NCBI GenBank assembly: GCA_030531005.1
Contig: JAUMTW010000001.1
Location: 427,036-491,035, forward strand
DNA length: 64,000 nucleotides
Origin: Corynebacterium sp.
Lineage (GTDB): Bacteria; Actinomycetota; Actinomycetes; Mycobacteriales; Mycobacteriaceae
Reading direction: 5' to 3'
Shown here: positions 37,976 to 51,844 of the stretch, in pieces
How positions within the stretch are numbered: the first letter of the stretch is position 1
Layout of the letters: every line of letters begins with the position of its first letter
Position numbers and translations under genes: made by a program
Notes under the pieces: model-generated
Database searches by the model: none
What the model was told of the DNA's origin: nothing
What the model saw: the letters and a program-made list of their open reading frames with translations, nothing else

Positions 37976-39019
37976 ATGGTTACCAAGATTGCAATTGCCG
38001 GAGCGAGTGGCTATGCCGGGGGAGAAATCCTGCGGTTGTTACTGCAGCACCCTGCATACCTGGCAGGAGAATTAGAAATTGGCACACTCGGTGCTGGGTC
38101 TTCTGCCGGAGAATCCCTGGCGCAAGCCCTGCCGCATTTACCGCAACTGCATGACCGTCACTTTGATACCACTACAGCTGAATCCTTGGCGGGCCATGAA
38201 GTGGTCTTTTTAGGCTTGCCCCATGGGCATTCAGCAGCTATTGCAGAACAATTAGGCCCCGATGTTCTAGTCATTGACTGTGCTGCAGATTTTCGGTTAC
38301 GTGATGAGCAAGCTTGGGGGGCTTACTACGGCGGAAGCTATGCCGGGTGTTGGCCATACGGTATCCCGGAGTTGCCGGGGCATCGGCAAGCTTTGCAAAA
38401 CACGAAGCGGGTTGCTGTACCTGGTTGTTTCCCCACCGGGGCAACGCTTGCCCTGTGGCCGGCAGTACAAGCTGGCATTATTGAACCCGCTGTGAACGTG
38501 GTCTCTATCACTGGAGTTTCCGGGGGCGGAAAAAAGGCTGCCGTGAGCTTGCTAGGCGCAGAAACCATGGGTTCGCTCAAGGCATATAACACCGCTGGGA
38601 AGCATCGGCATAATCCCGAAATTGCCCAGAATCTCAACGAATTCAGCGCAACCCCAGTGAGTGTGAGTTTTACCCCGGTCTTGGCTCCATTGCCGCGCGG
38701 TATTCTCACCACCGCTACTGCACGCCTTGCTGAAGACATCAGTAATGAGAAGGCCTATGAGGTCTATGCTAAGGCATATCAAGATGAACCCTTTGTACGG
38801 TTGCTTCCTGCTGGTATTCAGCCTCAAACCAAGGCTGTGGTGGGTTCGAATATGTGTTACATACAAGTAGAAGTTGACAGCACTTCCGGGACTCTGTTGG
38901 TGACCAGTGCTATTGATAATTTGACCAAGGGAACCGCCGGGGCAGCTATCCAATGCATGAACTTAGCTTTAGGATGGGAAGAAACCGCAGGATTGCCCCG
39001 AACTGGGTTGGCTCCCTAA
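37976..39019 (+). CDS. argC: N-acetyl-gamma-glutamyl-phosphate reductase
   Basis: Third step of arginine synthesis: NADPH-dependent reduction of N-acetylglutamyl phosphate to the semialdehyde. The 347 residues begin with the nucleotide-binding [17 protein letters not shown] and carry the catalytic Cys in [11 protein letters not shown] and the HRHNPEI segment. The ATG at 37976 (MVTKIAIAG) is chosen over the ATG at 37949, because the longer form adds nine residues foreign to the family and would lie inside the promoter. With a -10 at 37954-37959 the 5' leader would be only about 10 bases. It is the first gene of argCJBDFRGH. Confidence 0.95.
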   Translation: MVTKIAIAGASGYAGGEILRLLLQHPAYLAGELEIGTLGAGSSAGESLAQALPHLPQLHDRHFDTTTAESLAGHEVVFLGLPHGHSAAIAEQLGPDVLVIDCAADFRLRDEQAWGAYYGGSYAGCWPYGIPELPGHRQALQNTKRVAVPGCFPTGATLALWPAVQAGIIEPAVNVVSITGVSGGGKKAAVSLLGAETMGSLKAYNTAGKHRHNPEIAQNLNEFSATPVSVSFTPVLAPLPRGILTTATARLAEDISNEKAYEVYAKAYQDEPFVRLLPAGIQPQTKAVVGSNMCYIQVEVDSTSGTLLVTSAIDNLTKGTAGAAIQCMNLALGWEETAGLPRTGLAP

Positions 39020-39145
39020 ACCTGGGAGCAGAAGCTGTCAGCGAGCAACGCTTGGCAGAGTTTCCCAAATCGTGCAAAGACGCCACTCGCTGCTGGGTGG
39101 TTGATCCCGGACTCCATACCAGATAACAAAGCTAGGATAACGTTG

Positions 39146-40324
39146 ATGAATCTTCAGGTAGAGGCGCTTGCCGATGCAATTACCAAGCCAGCTGGTTTCC
39201 GTACTGCAGCTACCGCAGCCCGTATTAAGCCTTCCGGCAAGCCAGATATGGCCCTGGTGGTCAATGAGGGGCCCCTGACCACTGCAGCTGGGGTATTTAC
39301 GCGTAACCGCGTGGTAGCTTCTCCAGTGAAAATTACTAAGCAAGCCGTTTCGGATTCCCATATCCAGGCCGTAGTCTATAATTCCGGGAATGCCAATGCC
39401 TGCAATGGACACCAAGGTGATGTGGATGCCCAAGCCATGGTGCAACAAGCAGCAGCGAGCTTACAGATCCCGGAAAGCGCGGTAGCTATTTGTTCCACTG
39501 GCATTATTGGGGAACCTTTGCCAATGCCCAAAGTGCTTGCTGGTATTGAAGATCTTGCCCAAAACTTAGGTCCGCATGGCCATGCCGCTGCTGAAGCGAT
39601 CATGACCACAGATACTGTCTCTAAGGAAGCCTATGTGAGCTTTGGAGATTGGAGTATCGGCGCAATGGGCAAGGGCGTGGGGATGATGGCCCCTTCCTTG
39701 GCCACCATGCTGGTCTGTATTACCACTGACGCGGTGGTTGATCCGGCAGTTGCGCAAAAAGCCCTTTCTCAAGGCTGCGCTACCACCTTCAACACTTTGG
39801 ATATTGATGGGTCTACCTCCACTAATGACACCGTGCTGCTATTAGCCAGTGGAGCTAGTGGGGTAGAGCCTTCGGTCGCAGAATTTGAGCAAGCGGTGCA
39901 TGCCGTATGTGCCAGCATTGCAGATCAGCTGCAATCTGATGCTGAAGGGGTGACCAAGCGGGTACGGATTACAGTTACCGGTACCACCACTGATCAAATG
40001 GCACTCAATGCTGCTCGAACTCTTGGGCGCGATAACCTCTTTAAATGCGCCATGTTTGGCTCAGATCCAAACTGGGGCCGGGTGTTAGCAGCAGTAGGTA
40101 TGGCAGATGCCGATATGGATCCAGAAAATATTTCGGTGTATTTCAATGGCCACCCGGTTTGTGTCAACTCTGGTGGAGCACCAGGGGCTCGGGAGGTGGA
40201 CCTGAGTGGCGCCGATATTGATGTGCGGGTAGATCTTGGCACCGGCGGAGCAGGGGAAGCATTTGTGCGCACCACAGATCTTTCGCATGCTTACGTAGAA
40301 ATCAATTCCGCGTATACCACCTAG
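39146..40324 (+). CDS. argJ: Bifunctional glutamate N-acetyltransferase/ornithine acetyltransferase
   Basis: ArgJ moves the acetyl group from N-acetylornithine to glutamate and so runs the cyclic arginine pathway. It may also use acetyl-CoA. The 392-residue precursor has the self-cleavage site with the nucleophile Thr in [13 protein letters not shown]. The C-terminal half shows [12 protein letters not shown]. The ATG at 39146 has AGGATAACG upstream, and longer starts are less likely. It lies 126 bases after argC. Confidence 0.95.
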   Translation: MNLQVEALADAITKPAGFRTAATAARIKPSGKPDMALVVNEGPLTTAAGVFTRNRVVASPVKITKQAVSDSHIQAVVYNSGNANACNGHQGDVDAQAMVQQAAASLQIPESAVAICSTGIIGEPLPMPKVLAGIEDLAQNLGPHGHAAAEAIMTTDTVSKEAYVSFGDWSIGAMGKGVGMMAPSLATMLVCITTDAVVDPAVAQKALSQGCATTFNTLDIDGSTSTNDTVLLLASGASGVEPSVAEFEQAVHAVCASIADQLQSDAEGVTKRVRITVTGTTTDQMALNAARTLGRDNLFKCAMFGSDPNWGRVLAAVGMADADMDPENISVYFNGHPVCVNSGGAPGAREVDLSGADIDVRVDLGTGGAGEAFVRTTDLSHAYVEINSAYTT

Positions 40325-40403
40325 TCTCCAGTGATTAAGGATCTACTGGGTAAAGAGCCGACAAGCAGTTCTTGTATGGCTTTGGAAAGGAACCACATCT
40401 TCA

Positions 40404-41336
40404 ATGTCACACGCTAAGGTATTGAACCAACTGACAAACCAAGACCGGGCAACGGTTTTGGCAGAAGCCTTGCCCTGGTTACAGGCACACCGCGATAAAA
40501 TTGTGGTGGTGAAATACGGTGGCAATGCCATGGTGGATGATGAACTCAAGGCGGCCTTTGCCGCCGATATGGTGTTCTTACGCACTGTGGGGGTCAAGCC
40601 GGTGGTTGTCCATGGTGGTGGACCTCAAATCAACTCCATGCTGGATAAGCTCGGCATCAGGGGCGAATTTAAGGGCGGATTCCGAGTGACCTCACCTGAG
40701 GTGATGGATGTGGTACGCATGGTGCTCTTTGGTCAGGTAGGCCGTGACTTGGTGAACTTGATTAATTCCCATGGCCCATATGCTATTGGTACTTCGGGTG
40801 AAGACGCAGGATTATTCCGTGCAGAAAAGCGCCTGATCGACGTCGATGGCGAACTGGTAGACATCGGCCAAGTAGGATCTATTACGCACGTCGATGCCTC
40901 CAGCCTCATGGACATCATCGACGCCGGGCGAATCCCGGTGGTTTCCACCATCGCACCAGGAGATGACGGCGAAATCTACAATATCAACGCCGACATTGCA
41001 GCAGGTGCACTCGCCGCAGCCTTAGGTGCGGAACGCCTGGCAATTCTGACCAATGTCGCAGGTCTCTACACCGACTGGCCATCCCAAGACTCTCTGGCCT
41101 CTAAGGTTTCACTCTCCGCATTGCGCGAAATGCTACCGCGCCTCGATAGCGGCATGATCCCGAAGATGGAAAGCTGCCTTGATGCCGTCCAACACGGGGT
41201 CCAAGCAGCTCACGTACTTGATGGCCGCGTTGCCCACTGTGTGCTGCTCGAGCTCATGACCAACGGCGGTGTAGGAACCATGGTGCTCCCAGATAGCGAA
41301 CTCGACCAACCACTGACCTATCACCGCGCGAGCTAA
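40404..41336 (+). CDS. argB: Acetylglutamate kinase
   Basis: ArgB phosphorylates N-acetylglutamate with ATP, the committed and usually arginine-inhibited step. The 310 residues show [10 protein letters not shown] (ATP site), VVHGGGPQI (substrate loop) and [20 protein letters not shown]. The ATG at 40404 follows GGAAAGGA. The length is a little greater than the E. coli enzyme and fits the arginine-sensitive hexameric type. Confidence 0.95.
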   Translation: MSHAKVLNQLTNQDRATVLAEALPWLQAHRDKIVVVKYGGNAMVDDELKAAFAADMVFLRTVGVKPVVVHGGGPQINSMLDKLGIRGEFKGGFRVTSPEVMDVVRMVLFGQVGRDLVNLINSHGPYAIGTSGEDAGLFRAEKRLIDVDGELVDIGQVGSITHVDASSLMDIIDAGRIPVVSTIAPGDDGEIYNINADIAAGALAAALGAERLAILTNVAGLYTDWPSQDSLASKVSLSALREMLPRLDSGMIPKMESCLDAVQHGVQAAHVLDGRVAHCVLLELMTNGGVGTMVLPDSELDQPLTYHRAS

Positions 41337-41405
41337 GCCGCAACAATAGCAACAACCACAGTACAAACAGCACAACCACCACACTAAAAACTTGCAAGGA
41401 CAACG

Positions 41406-42626
41406 ATGAACGCCGCACCAACCCCTACATGGTCAGAAGTCATGATGAACAACTACGGCACCCCCGCCGTCAAACTCGTCTCTGGCAAAGGTGCATGGGT
41501 CCAAGATGCCCAAGGCAAGCAATACTTGGACCTACTCGCCGGTATCGCGGTGAACGCGCTGGGCCACCAGCATCCTGCTGTCATCAACGCATTAGAAACC
41601 CAAGCGCACACCCTAGGACATATTTCCAATATCTTCAGCACCCCCGTAGTCCTTGAAGTCGCCGCAAAGCTGCAGCAATGCGTGGGCTCTCACTTGGAAG
41701 AAGCCAAAGCCCAAGCAGTTGCTCAAGATACTCGCGTATTCTTCTGCAACTCAGGTACAGAGGCCAATGAAGCCGCCCTCAAGATCACTCGCTTGACAGG
41801 TAAGACTCGTGTACTTGCTGCTCATCACGGCTTCCATGGCCGCACCATGGGTGCACTATCGCTCACCGGTCAGCCAGCTAAGCGGGATATCTTCGCGCCC
41901 ATTGTTCCTAACGTGGAGTTTTACCCGTATGGCGATATCGCCTTCTTGCGCGAACTTGTGAAGCAAAACCCGGCGAACACCGCGGCAATTTTCCTCGAAC
42001 CTATTCAAGGTGAAACCGGCGTCATCCCCGCCCCAGCCGGATTCTTAACCCAAGTGCGTGAACTCTGTGATGAGTACGAGATCCTCATGGTTGTGGATGA
42101 AGTACAAACCGGAGTTGCCCGTACCGGCACCTTCTATGCCTACCAATCCGAGCAGATTGTGCCAGACATCATCACCATGGCCAAGGGACTTGGTGCGGGA
42201 ATGCCCATCGGCGCCACCCTGGCAACGGGGAAAGCTGCGAGCCTGCTTACCCCGGGAAGTCATGGCACCACCTTCGGCGGTAACCCCTATGCCTGTGCAG
42301 TAGCTCGGGCAGTACTCGAAACCATTGATGATGCGTTTATCGCTGAGGTTGCCAGCAAAGGAGCAGCATTCGCCGAGCAACTTGGCGCAATTGCAGGAGT
42401 GAGCGAGGTTCGCGGGCGCGGGCTGATGGTAGGAGTGGTTTTAGAACACCCCATTGCTCACGATGTCGTTCGCATCGGTTTGGAACACGGACTTATCCTC
42501 AACGCCCCCAGTGTCAACGTAATTCGCTTGACTCCGCCGCTGATTATCAGTGCTGAAGAACTCACCCAAGCAGCATCGAGCTTGGCTGAAGTCATCGCAC
42601 AATGTGCATCAGCGACCGCCCGGTAG
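41406..42626 (+). CDS. argD: Acetylornithine aminotransferase
   Basis: A PLP-dependent class III aminotransferase that makes N-acetylornithine from the semialdehyde with glutamate as amino donor. The 406 residues contain [13 protein letters not shown], the cofactor Asp in VVDEVQTG and the PLP Lys in [13 protein letters not shown]. The ATG at 41406 has AAGGAC upstream. It may also serve in lysine synthesis, as in other bacteria. Confidence 0.95.
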   Translation: MNAAPTPTWSEVMMNNYGTPAVKLVSGKGAWVQDAQGKQYLDLLAGIAVNALGHQHPAVINALETQAHTLGHISNIFSTPVVLEVAAKLQQCVGSHLEEAKAQAVAQDTRVFFCNSGTEANEAALKITRLTGKTRVLAAHHGFHGRTMGALSLTGQPAKRDIFAPIVPNVEFYPYGDIAFLRELVKQNPANTAAIFLEPIQGETGVIPAPAGFLTQVRELCDEYEILMVVDEVQTGVARTGTFYAYQSEQIVPDIITMAKGLGAGMPIGATLATGKAASLLTPGSHGTTFGGNPYACAVARAVLETIDDAFIAEVASKGAAFAEQLGAIAGVSEVRGRGLMVGVVLEHPIAHDVVRIGLEHGLILNAPSVNVIRLTPPLIISAEELTQAASSLAEVIAQCASATAR

Positions 42627-42641
42627 GGTAGGAGAACCTGA

Positions 42642-43694
<1,053 letters not shown>

Positions 43695-44210
43695 ATGAGC
43701 ACCACCGCCCAAGCTCGTGATCCGGCCAATACAGAGATATTGCTGCAAACCCGGGTAGCCCGCCAATCTACTATCCAAGAAATCCTCGAATCCCAGCGAG
43801 TCGAGAGCCAACAGCAACTCTCAGATCTCTTAGAGGCTAGAGGCATCGTTATAACCCAAGGCACCTTATCGCGTGACCTTGATGCCATTGGGGCCCGCAA
43901 AGTCCGCCCACCCAAAGGCCGTGCTTACTACACCACCAGCTCGCAGCCGGAAGCTCCAGACTTTACTGGGGTACATGACAAGCTGCGGCAACTGCTTGAA
44001 GAGCTGCTCGTCGATGTCGATCACACCGGGAACACTTTGGTACTGCGCACGCCACCTGGAGCTGCGAACTACCTGGCATCCTATATCGATCGCAGTGGCT
44101 TCCATGATGTTGTTGGCACGATTGCGGGTGATGACACCATCTTCGTGCTAGCGCGTGACCCCAAAACTGGGGCGGAACTTGCCAATTTGATTGGCATCAG
44201 CAATGTCTAA
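43695..44210 (+). CDS. argR: Arginine repressor
   Basis: A 171-residue ArgR. The N-terminal winged helix (about 15-85, with [22 protein letters not shown] and [16 protein letters not shown]) binds ARG boxes. The C-terminal part (about 95-170, with [17 protein letters not shown] and [11 protein letters not shown]) forms the arginine-binding hexamer core. The ATG abuts the argF stop codon, and AAGGAG inside argF is the ribosome site. Its likely target lies before argC in this window. Confidence 0.96.
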   Translation: MSTTAQARDPANTEILLQTRVARQSTIQEILESQRVESQQQLSDLLEARGIVITQGTLSRDLDAIGARKVRPPKGRAYYTTSSQPEAPDFTGVHDKLRQLLEELLVDVDHTGNTLVLRTPPGAANYLASYIDRSGFHDVVGTIAGDDTIFVLARDPKTGAELANLIGISNV

Positions 44211-44373
44211 TCCTAAGTGTGCTGGGCCTGGCTGGTAGCATGCTAGACAGAAAGCACAGCAGGCTGGCATCAGCAACTGAAGTTGAGCTTTCAGCAGTTG
44301 TATCCCGCAGCGCGTTAGAGCCATAAACTCATAAACCACCGAACAAACACATACCTCTTTGAAGGAGAATTCC

Positions 44374-45573
44374 ATGACTAATCGCGTCGTACTCGCATAC
44401 TCTGGCGGCCTAGATACCTCGGTTGCCATCCCATACCTGGCCAAGATGACCGGTGGCGAAGTTGTTGCCGTCTCCCTGGACTTAGGGCAAGGCGGCGAAG
44501 ACATGGAGTCTGTACGCCAGCGTGCCCTGGACTGTGGTGCTGTGGAATCCGTGGTCATTGACGCCAAGGATGAATTCGCCAATGACTATTGTCTCCCAAC
44601 CATTCAGGCAAATGGTCTCTACATGAAGCAGTACCCATTGGTCTCTGCTATCTCGCGTCCTTTGATCGTCAAGCACCTGGTCGAAGCTGCCAAGCAGTAC
44701 GGCGGAACGCATGTTTCCCATGGCTGCACTGGTAAAGGCAACGATCAGGTTCGTTTCGAGGTTGGCTTCCGCAACCTCGCTCCAGAGCTGGAAATTATTG
44801 CACCAGCCCGCGACTACGCTTGGACTCGTGATAAGGCTATTGCCTTTGCAGAAGAGATCAACCTGCCTATTGAGCAATCCAAAAAGTCCCCATTCTCCAT
44901 TGACCAAAACGTTTGGGGTCGTGCGGTAGAAACCGGCTTCTTGGAGGACCTGTGGAACCCACCAACCAAGGACCTCTATGCCTACACCGAAGACCCTGCA
45001 ATGGGTAACGCCCCAGATGAACTCATCATCAGCTTTGAAGGTGGTGTACCAGTCGCGATTGATGGCAAGAAGGTCACCGTGCTCGAGGCTATTGAAGAAC
45101 TCAATCGCCGCGCAGGTGCCCAGGGCGTAGGGCGCCTTGACATGGTTGAAGATCGTCTGGTTGGCATCAAGTCCCGCGAAGTTTACGAGGCTCCAGGTGC
45201 GATGGTCTTGGTCAAGGCACACGAGGCCTTAGAAGATGTCACCGTTGAGCGCGAGTTGGCCCGTTACAAGCGTCTCATCGATGCCCGCTGGTCTGAAGAG
45301 GTGTACGACGGCCTGTGGTACGGCCCACTGAAGCGCTCCCTGGATGCTTTCATCGCTTCCACTCAGGAGCACGTCACCGGCGATATTCGCCTGGTGCTGC
45401 ATGCTGGTTCTATCGTCGTCAATGGCCGTCGCTCTGAGCACTCCCTCTACGACTTCAACTTGGCCACCTACGACACTGGCGACACGTTCGACCAAACCCT
45501 GGCAAAGGGCTTCGTGGAGCTGCACGGTCTTTCTTCCAAGATCGCGAATCGCCGCGACCGCGAGGTGAACTAA
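44374..45573 (+). CDS. argG: Argininosuccinate synthase
   Basis: ATP-dependent joining of citrulline and aspartate. The 399 residues start with [12 protein letters not shown] (P-loop of N-type ATP pyrophosphatases) and contain [21 protein letters not shown]. The ATG at 44374 has GAAGGAGA 7 bases before it, and the frame upstream of it is noncoding. The 163-base gap after argR leaves room for a separate promoter. Confidence 0.96.
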   Translation: MTNRVVLAYSGGLDTSVAIPYLAKMTGGEVVAVSLDLGQGGEDMESVRQRALDCGAVESVVIDAKDEFANDYCLPTIQANGLYMKQYPLVSAISRPLIVKHLVEAAKQYGGTHVSHGCTGKGNDQVRFEVGFRNLAPELEIIAPARDYAWTRDKAIAFAEEINLPIEQSKKSPFSIDQNVWGRAVETGFLEDLWNPPTKDLYAYTEDPAMGNAPDELIISFEGGVPVAIDGKKVTVLEAIEELNRRAGAQGVGRLDMVEDRLVGIKSREVYEAPGAMVLVKAHEALEDVTVERELARYKRLIDARWSEEVYDGLWYGPLKRSLDAFIASTQEHVTGDIRLVLHAGSIVVNGRRSEHSLYDFNLATYDTGDTFDQTLAKGFVELHGLSSKIANRRDREVN

Positions 45574-47013
<1,440 letters not shown>

Positions 47014-47040
47014 CGGATTACCGCTGTTCAAGTAGTATCT

Positions 47041-47092
47041 GAGCCGTGGCAGCCTCGCGTATGTTGATCATGCGCCCCAGGCTCCACGGCTC
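47041..47092 (+). terminator. Terminator of the arg cluster
   Basis: GAGCCGTGG (47041-47049) pairs with CCACGGCTC (47084-47092), and the stem continues inward as AGCCT/AGGCT with one bulge. TTATCATT follows. It begins 27 bases after argH. Confidence 0.8.
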
Positions 47093-47215
47093 TTATCATT
47101 CGTGAGTACTTGGGTTGGTGGCGCCCGAGATTGCTGCAGTGGGGGATTCTCTCGGGCATTTTCGGATGGTGTCGGTAGCTAGCATTTTGGCAGAAAGCAG
47201 GTAGTATATTCCACT

Positions 47216-47401
47216 ATGAGTATTGACCCAACCTTGTTGGAGATTCTGGTTTGCCCTCAAGACCACGGGGCACTGGACTATGATGAGCACGCTCAAGTAC
47301 TGATCAATCCACGACTCGGGGTCGCCTATCCAATCGAAGATGGCATCCCAGTCATGTTGGTCGATGCTGCACAATCCTGGCCGAAATCTTCGGCTGAGTA
47401 A
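47216..47401 (+). CDS. Trm112-family zinc-ribbon-like protein
   Basis: A 61-residue protein of the Trm112/YcaR family (LLEILVCPQDHGALDYD, then LGVAYPIEDGIPVML). In other organisms such proteins bind and activate methyltransferases. Only one Cys remains, so the zinc site is degenerate, as is common in bacteria. No Shine-Dalgarno is obvious, and a TATATT box close to the ATG at 47216 suggests a very short leader. Its position before tyrS is conserved in corynebacteria to my knowledge. Confidence 0.85.
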   Translation: MSIDPTLLEILVCPQDHGALDYDEHAQVLINPRLGVAYPIEDGIPVMLVDAAQSWPKSSAE

Positions 47402-47494
47402 TCCCATTTGGGTCGTCTGGGGAAGCAAGCAAAGGAAGACAGTACGTGCTGCTTTCTTGCTTTGCTTCCTATGAATCTATGAAAGACATCCGTG

Positions 47495-48754
47495 ATGCCT
47501 AACATCATTGATGAGCTGTCTTGGCGCGGCTTAATCAACCAGTCCACTGACCTTGAGAATCTGCGTGCTGCAACTGAGCAGCCCATTACCGTCTATTGCG
47601 GCTTTGATCCTACAGGGGCTTCGCTGCATGCCGGCCACTTGGTTCCATTACTGCTGCTGCGTCGCTTCCAGCAAGCCGGCCATAACCCCATATTGGTGGC
47701 GGGCGGAGCCACTGGTATGATCGGTGACCCCCGCGATGTCGGCGAGCGCAGCATGCTTACCGCAGAGCAAACTGCTGCAAACCTGGAAAGCATCGTAAAG
47801 CAGCTGCAGCGCTTCGTTGACTTTGACGGCCATCATGCAGCCCGTCTCGTCAACAATGCTGACTGGACGACCGGGATTAGTATCACCGATTTTCTGCGCG
47901 ACGTAGGCAAGCACTTCTCGTTGAACACCATGCTCAACCGGGATACCGTGAAACGCCGCTTGGAATCCGATGGCATTTCCTACACGGAATTTTCTTATAT
48001 GCTGCTGCAGGCAAACGATTTTGTGCATTTGCGGCGTACCTATGATTGCACCCTGCAAATCGGTGGTGGCGACCAGTGGGGCAATATCGTTGCCGGTGTG
48101 GACCTTAACCGGCGCGTCGATGGCGCTAGCGTACACGGGCTTACTGTACCGTTAGTAACTGATGCCGAAGGCAACAAGTTTGGCAAATCCACCGGTGGTG
48201 GCAAGCTGTGGCTGGATGCCGAACTGACTTCACCATACGCATGGTACCAATACTTCCTGAATGCCCAGGATGCTGACGTCATCCGTTACCTGCGTTGGTT
48301 TACCTTCCTCACTCAAGAAGAATTGGCTGAGTTAGAGCAAGCCGTAGCAGATCGCCCCGGTGCCCGTGAAGCACAGCGCCGTCTTGCCCAAGAAATGACC
48401 ACGCTCTTACACGGCGAAGCAGCAACGAAGGCAGTAGAGCTAGCTTCCCAGGCATTATTTGGACGTGCGGAACTCCAAGACTTGGATGAGGCGACACTAC
48501 GGGGTGCACTGCAAGAAACTGGTATCGCACAAGTAGTTGCTGCAGAAGCAAATATTATCGATTTGCTTAGTGCAACTGGTTTAGTTGCCTCGAAATCTGC
48601 TGCTCGTCGCGCCATTAAGGAAGGCGGCGTGTATGTGAACAATCAGCGCGTTAACGATGAAGCCTGGCAGCCAGCTCCAAGTGATCTGCTACATGGCAAG
48701 TACTTAGTTTTGCGCAAGGGCAAGAAGAATTTCGCAGGCATTGAATTAGTTTAA
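47495..48754 (+). CDS. tyrS: Tyrosine-tRNA ligase
   Basis: Class I synthetase that charges tRNA-Tyr. The 419 residues show the HIGH-equivalent HAGHLVPL (in [13 protein letters not shown]), the YMLLQANDF tyrosine pocket region, the KFGKS loop (KMSKS equivalent) and a C-terminal S4 RNA-binding domain (about 350-415, [19 protein letters not shown]). The ATG at 47495 is preferred to the GTG at 47492, with GAAAG upstream. The length is typical of the TyrRS type with the S4 domain. Confidence 0.96.
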   Translation: MPNIIDELSWRGLINQSTDLENLRAATEQPITVYCGFDPTGASLHAGHLVPLLLLRRFQQAGHNPILVAGGATGMIGDPRDVGERSMLTAEQTAANLESIVKQLQRFVDFDGHHAARLVNNADWTTGISITDFLRDVGKHFSLNTMLNRDTVKRRLESDGISYTEFSYMLLQANDFVHLRRTYDCTLQIGGGDQWGNIVAGVDLNRRVDGASVHGLTVPLVTDAEGNKFGKSTGGGKLWLDAELTSPYAWYQYFLNAQDADVIRYLRWFTFLTQEELAELEQAVADRPGAREAQRRLAQEMTTLLHGEAATKAVELASQALFGRAELQDLDEATLRGALQETGIAQVVAAEANIIDLLSATGLVASKSAARRAIKEGGVYVNNQRVNDEAWQPAPSDLLHGKYLVLRKGKKNFAGIELV

Positions 48755-48771
48755 TACTTTTTCTACTTTTG

Positions 48772-48803
48772 AGGCTGCAGGTGAATATCCATGCCTGCAG
48801 CCT
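48772..48803 (+). terminator. tyrS terminator
   Basis: AGGCTGCAGG (48772-48781) is the exact complement of 48794-48803 across a 12-base loop, 17 bases after the tyrS stop codon. Confidence 0.75.
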
Positions 48804-49405
48804 TACTGCATCTAATTAGGTGCTCAGTCGAAGCAACACCCGGAGTTACAAGGGGCCGGATAAGTTCATAGCCTGGTCTTCGCCTGAGAACTTGAGCCGT
48901 AGTTGCGATAAATTTACGAAAGAACTAAGCAGGGGAAGCCCTGCTGGTGTTGATGCCGTTTTATTTTCCTCAACCTCAAATGCGTAGGGGTAGTAGTGCG
49001 TGGCGTGCGGAAGTCTCATGCGGATGTCTAGTGAAGGCATTCATCCGCTGGTAGTGGTTTGCACTTTCTTGAGTGAACTGGAGTTTAGCGTGCCTTGGTC
49101 TTGAGGGTTTTTGCTTATCCGATACTAGCTTGAGTTCATCTTCTGGCTGCCTGCTGGTCCTTTTACATCGTGCTTCGTACAGACTGTTGAGCAAATAGGC
49201 TGAGATGGTCAAGTAATTTTGCAATGATGGTGCGAGATTGAAAGGTTATAGTATCTGGTCCTGGCGCCAGTACTGTGAATTTTCGCAGCCTAATAAAATT
49301 AGGCGTCTGGCACTAGGCGCCCCGAAAATCAAGTCTGTAGCGGATAAGCCTAGTTTCTGGGGGGATTCAGCCACGGGAAACTTGTCCTCCGATAGCGTTT
49401 TGCGC
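48804..49405. other. 600-bp region without a supported gene
   Basis: It lies between tyrS and the 3' end of the convergent bglG. Frames on both strands are short and unlike known proteins (the plus frame 49238-49597 runs antisense into bglG). The sequence may be decayed, because this is a common breakpoint between core and accessory genes here. Confidence 0.35.
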
Positions 49406-50311
49406 TTAATTTTGCATCAAACGAGCAATATGCAAGGTGAGATAGGTAAGTTCTGCGTTAGAGCATTCGATTTCCGCTTCGAAATTAATAGCTACCATAA
49501 CGCGTTTTGCAATCCTATAGGCAGTAGGGTACTCATGAGCAACAGCATCTTGGAGACGTGCACCTGGTATTGCGGTTTCTTGCACCGGGTTAACTAATCG
49601 CTTCAGCAGAAAGCGGATGTGGGCAATAAAGCGTGCTGTGGCTAAAGAATCGCGATCGAGGATTCCAGGACCGCCGGGTAAAGCCGCGTCAACTATATCT
49701 AAAATGCGCTCCAGTAGTTCAGTTAAAGCAACAGTGCGAGCGAAATTTTGATTATCGCGATCATACTGTACATTGACCACATGTAAGGCAATAGCAACAG
49801 CCTCACTGGTATCGAATTGCACCCCGGTTTGGGCTCGAACTAGTTGGCAGGCCTGTTTCCCAAAAGCGTATTCGCTGGGGTAGAGATGCTGGATTTCCCA
49901 TTGTAACGCTGCCGGTGACTTTGCGCCGGCAAGGGTACGTTCTGTCGCCAAACGCAAATGGTCGGCTAAAGCCACAACTGCACTATCCGGCAAAGATGTA
50001 TGGCAGATTACCTGAGCTAGATCAGCGAGATTTTGAGCCAGTTCCAATTGTTTTGGGTCGATTTCAGCAACTAGGCGAGCAAGTTGTTCTGGAGGTTGGT
50101 TGGCCGCAGAATGATAGATTTGCTGTATTTCGGTGGTGGCAATGAGGTCTCCCCGCTTACGCTGGAATCCAATGCCTCGGCCAAAAAGGACAGCATCTTG
50201 CGTGGGGTCTGGTGTTGGTTGCGTACTAGATACCGCTAACACCACATTGTTATTTAGTACCTGCGCAACGCGCCAGGAAGAAGATTTAGTCACCGGTATA
50301 TCTCCACACAA
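49406..50311 (-). CDS. bglG: BglG/LicT-family transcriptional antiterminator
   Basis: A 301-residue regulator that binds an RNA antiterminator (RAT) and lets RNA polymerase pass the leader terminator of the bgl operon when beta-glucosides are present. The N-terminal RNA-binding CAT domain (about 12-65, VAQVLNNNVVLAV and GRGIGFQRKRGD) precedes two PRD domains (about 75-180 and 185-300). Conserved phosphorylation-type His lie in HLYPSEY-like and HVVNVQYD segments. BglF would phosphorylate the PRDs and switch it off without substrate. The start at 50311 is the first possible Met, and the internal TTG/GTG codons are alternatives. It is the last gene of the bglF-bglA-bglG set, separated by a hairpin. 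Confidence 0.92.
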   Translation of the reverse strand: MCGDIPVTKSSSWRVAQVLNNNVVLAVSSTQPTPDPTQDAVLFGRGIGFQRKRGDLIATTEIQQIYHSAANQPPEQLARLVAEIDPKQLELAQNLADLAQVICHTSLPDSAVVALADHLRLATERTLAGAKSPAALQWEIQHLYPSEYAFGKQACQLVRAQTGVQFDTSEAVAIALHVVNVQYDRDNQNFARTVALTELLERILDIVDAALPGGPGILDRDSLATARFIAHIRFLLKRLVNPVQETAIPGARLQDAVAHEYPTAYRIAKRVMVAINFEAEIECSNAELTYLTLHIARLMQN

Positions 50312-50361
50312 AATGATTTCTACAATTCATCTATACGTATGCTGATGCCCTACTGCGGATA

Positions 50362-50408
50362 CTCAAGGTATTACTTGTGACACCTTCGGTGGCAAGTAAT
50401 ACCTTGAG
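50362..50408 (-). terminator. 16-bp perfect hairpin between bglA and bglG
   Basis: CTCAAGGTATTACTTG (50362-50377) is fully complementary to 50393-50408, and the loop holds a small CACC/GGTG stem. It begins 12 bases after the bglA stop codon. It should cut most read-through into bglG, or protect the bglFA mRNA 3' end. No RAT-like sequence overlaps it, so control by BglG here is not supported. Confidence 0.8.
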
Positions 50409-50419
50409 ACGGTCACGAG

Positions 50420-51844
<1,425 letters not shown>

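Noticed and set aside
44482-45222. 246-codon minus frame inside argG
   Set aside because: It runs antisense to a complete, well-conserved argG and has no family likeness or start signal.
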